Shown here: piece after piece, positions 63,405 to 64,000 of the stretch
Layout: the number at the start of each line of letters is the position of its first letter
Numbering within the stretch: the stretch's first letter is position 1
From: Brachionus manjavacas
Lineage: Eukaryota > Rotifera > Eurotatoria > Ploima > Brachionidae
NCBI GenBank assembly: GCA_019054805.1
Contig: JAHQIY010000004.1
Location: forward strand, 4,340,001 to 4,404,000
Length of the DNA: 64,000 bases
Direction of reading: 5' to 3'
The notes under the pieces: generated by a model
Database searches by the model: none
The model's input: only the letters and a program-made list of their open reading frames with translations
What the model was told of the DNA's origin: nothing
Program-made: the position numbers and the translations under genes

Positions 63405-64000
63405 TCAAATAAAAGAAATGTTCATGATTTTTGAATCAGCTTGAACAAAACCTAGTGCTCCATTAAACTTCAATTCATTGGAAAAATACCGGTAAGAACC
63501 TTTAGGTATGCATGTAATATTTGATTTTGTTCTATAAATTGAGCTTGAAGCACCATTTATTATGTAATCAACCGTCCAATTTAAAAAGGTGTCTTCAACA
63601 TGTTCTGAATCATGTTCGTGACCTTAAAAAGAAAAATATTCAATTTATAGTATAATTTTCAATCTATTGACTAAAAATTAAAATAAAAAGTTGAGTTTTG
63701 TTTTCGTAACAAAAAAGAAACTTAAAAATAGCAACTTTTTCTATATTAAAATAATTTGTTTTAAAAAATTTATTTGAATAAATAAATCCCACAATTTAAT
63801 CGTCAAAAGTTCAATTTCTAAAAAAATTTTTAATTACCAGAAAAATAGACATTAACTTTATATTTATGCAAAAATGGTCTCAATTTCTTAACTAAGCATT
63901 GATTTGAGCTATGATAGCCCATTGACCAAACTGGATGATGACCAACTATAATTAAAAATGGAAAGCTTTGCGAAATCGTTGACTTTAAATGTCACTCTAA
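63405..64000 (-). pseudogene. Partial second copy of the purple acid phosphatase
   Basis: This matches copy A 55181-55776 at near identity. It contains GHHPVWS (near 63930-63950), the GHEHD exon and the stop at 63405-63407. The TGA replacing the conserved Trp is also present at the window edge (about 63992-63994). The 5' half lies outside the window. Confidence 0.8.

Larger units (their letters stand above)
58817..64000. repeat. Tandem duplication, copy B (runs off the window)
   Basis: Direct copy of 49724-55776, starting immediately after the LINE breakpoint. It carries the first five PARP exons (truncated), the 65-bp repeat arrangement and the 3' half of the phosphatase. It lacks the 909-bp segment of copy A. 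Confidence 0.9.

Overview
The window is strongly AT-rich animal nuclear DNA. Its genes carry many very short GT..AG introns (mostly about 45-70 nt) and belong to metazoan families: alpha-tubulin, a twelve-TM adenylyl cyclase, an NFX1/shuttle-craft protein, a secreted lipase, a multidomain PARP and a purple acid phosphatase. AT richness, tiny introns and a varied set of decayed transposons suit a small invertebrate. A monogonont rotifer such as Brachionus is my best guess, but nothing here proves the taxon.

Layout. (1) 1.24-16.33 kb: two near-identical alpha-tubulin genes in inverted orientation, each followed by a small coiled-coil gene. They are separated by about 9.5 kb holding a Tc1/mariner relic, a Helitron relic and a small MITE. 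(2) 16.3-20.9 kb: LINE remains, a 1.1 kb foldback DNA transposon with 361-bp TIRs, and a tiny alpha-tubulin pseudogene scrap. (3) 20.9-30.0 kb (-): a complete 17-exon adenylyl cyclase with a 3.2 kb first intron. (4) 30-40.2 kb: a gene-poor stretch with MITEs (two with clean 8- and 9-bp target-site duplications) and LINE tails. (5) 40.2-43.2 kb (-): an intronless NFX1-type zinc-finger gene. (6) 43.5-44.1 kb: transposon debris. (7) 45.0-64.0 kb (-): a lipase with an 8-nt microexon, a 16-exon PARP and a purple acid phosphatase. A tandem segment of about 9.1 kb starting inside the PARP gene is then repeated. The junction lies inside a LINE that keeps its 5' end and ORF1 but has lost its reverse transcriptase.

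The most interesting locus is the PARP gene. Its N-terminus (winged helix plus CCCH zinc-finger region, as in ZAP/PARP12) is joined to RRM-like, KH-like, macro, WWE and ART domains as in PARP10/PARP14. It lies in a fresh, LINE-associated tandem duplication. Several genes (both PARP copies, the phosphatase, one coiled-coil gene) carry 1-2 nt changes in homopolymers. These may be early pseudogenes or homopolymer errors in the assembly, and raw reads would decide.

Exon structures were reconstructed by hand from splice signals and reading phase. For the cyclase and lipase every phase closes exactly; for the PARP it closes if two homopolymer bases are assumed lost.
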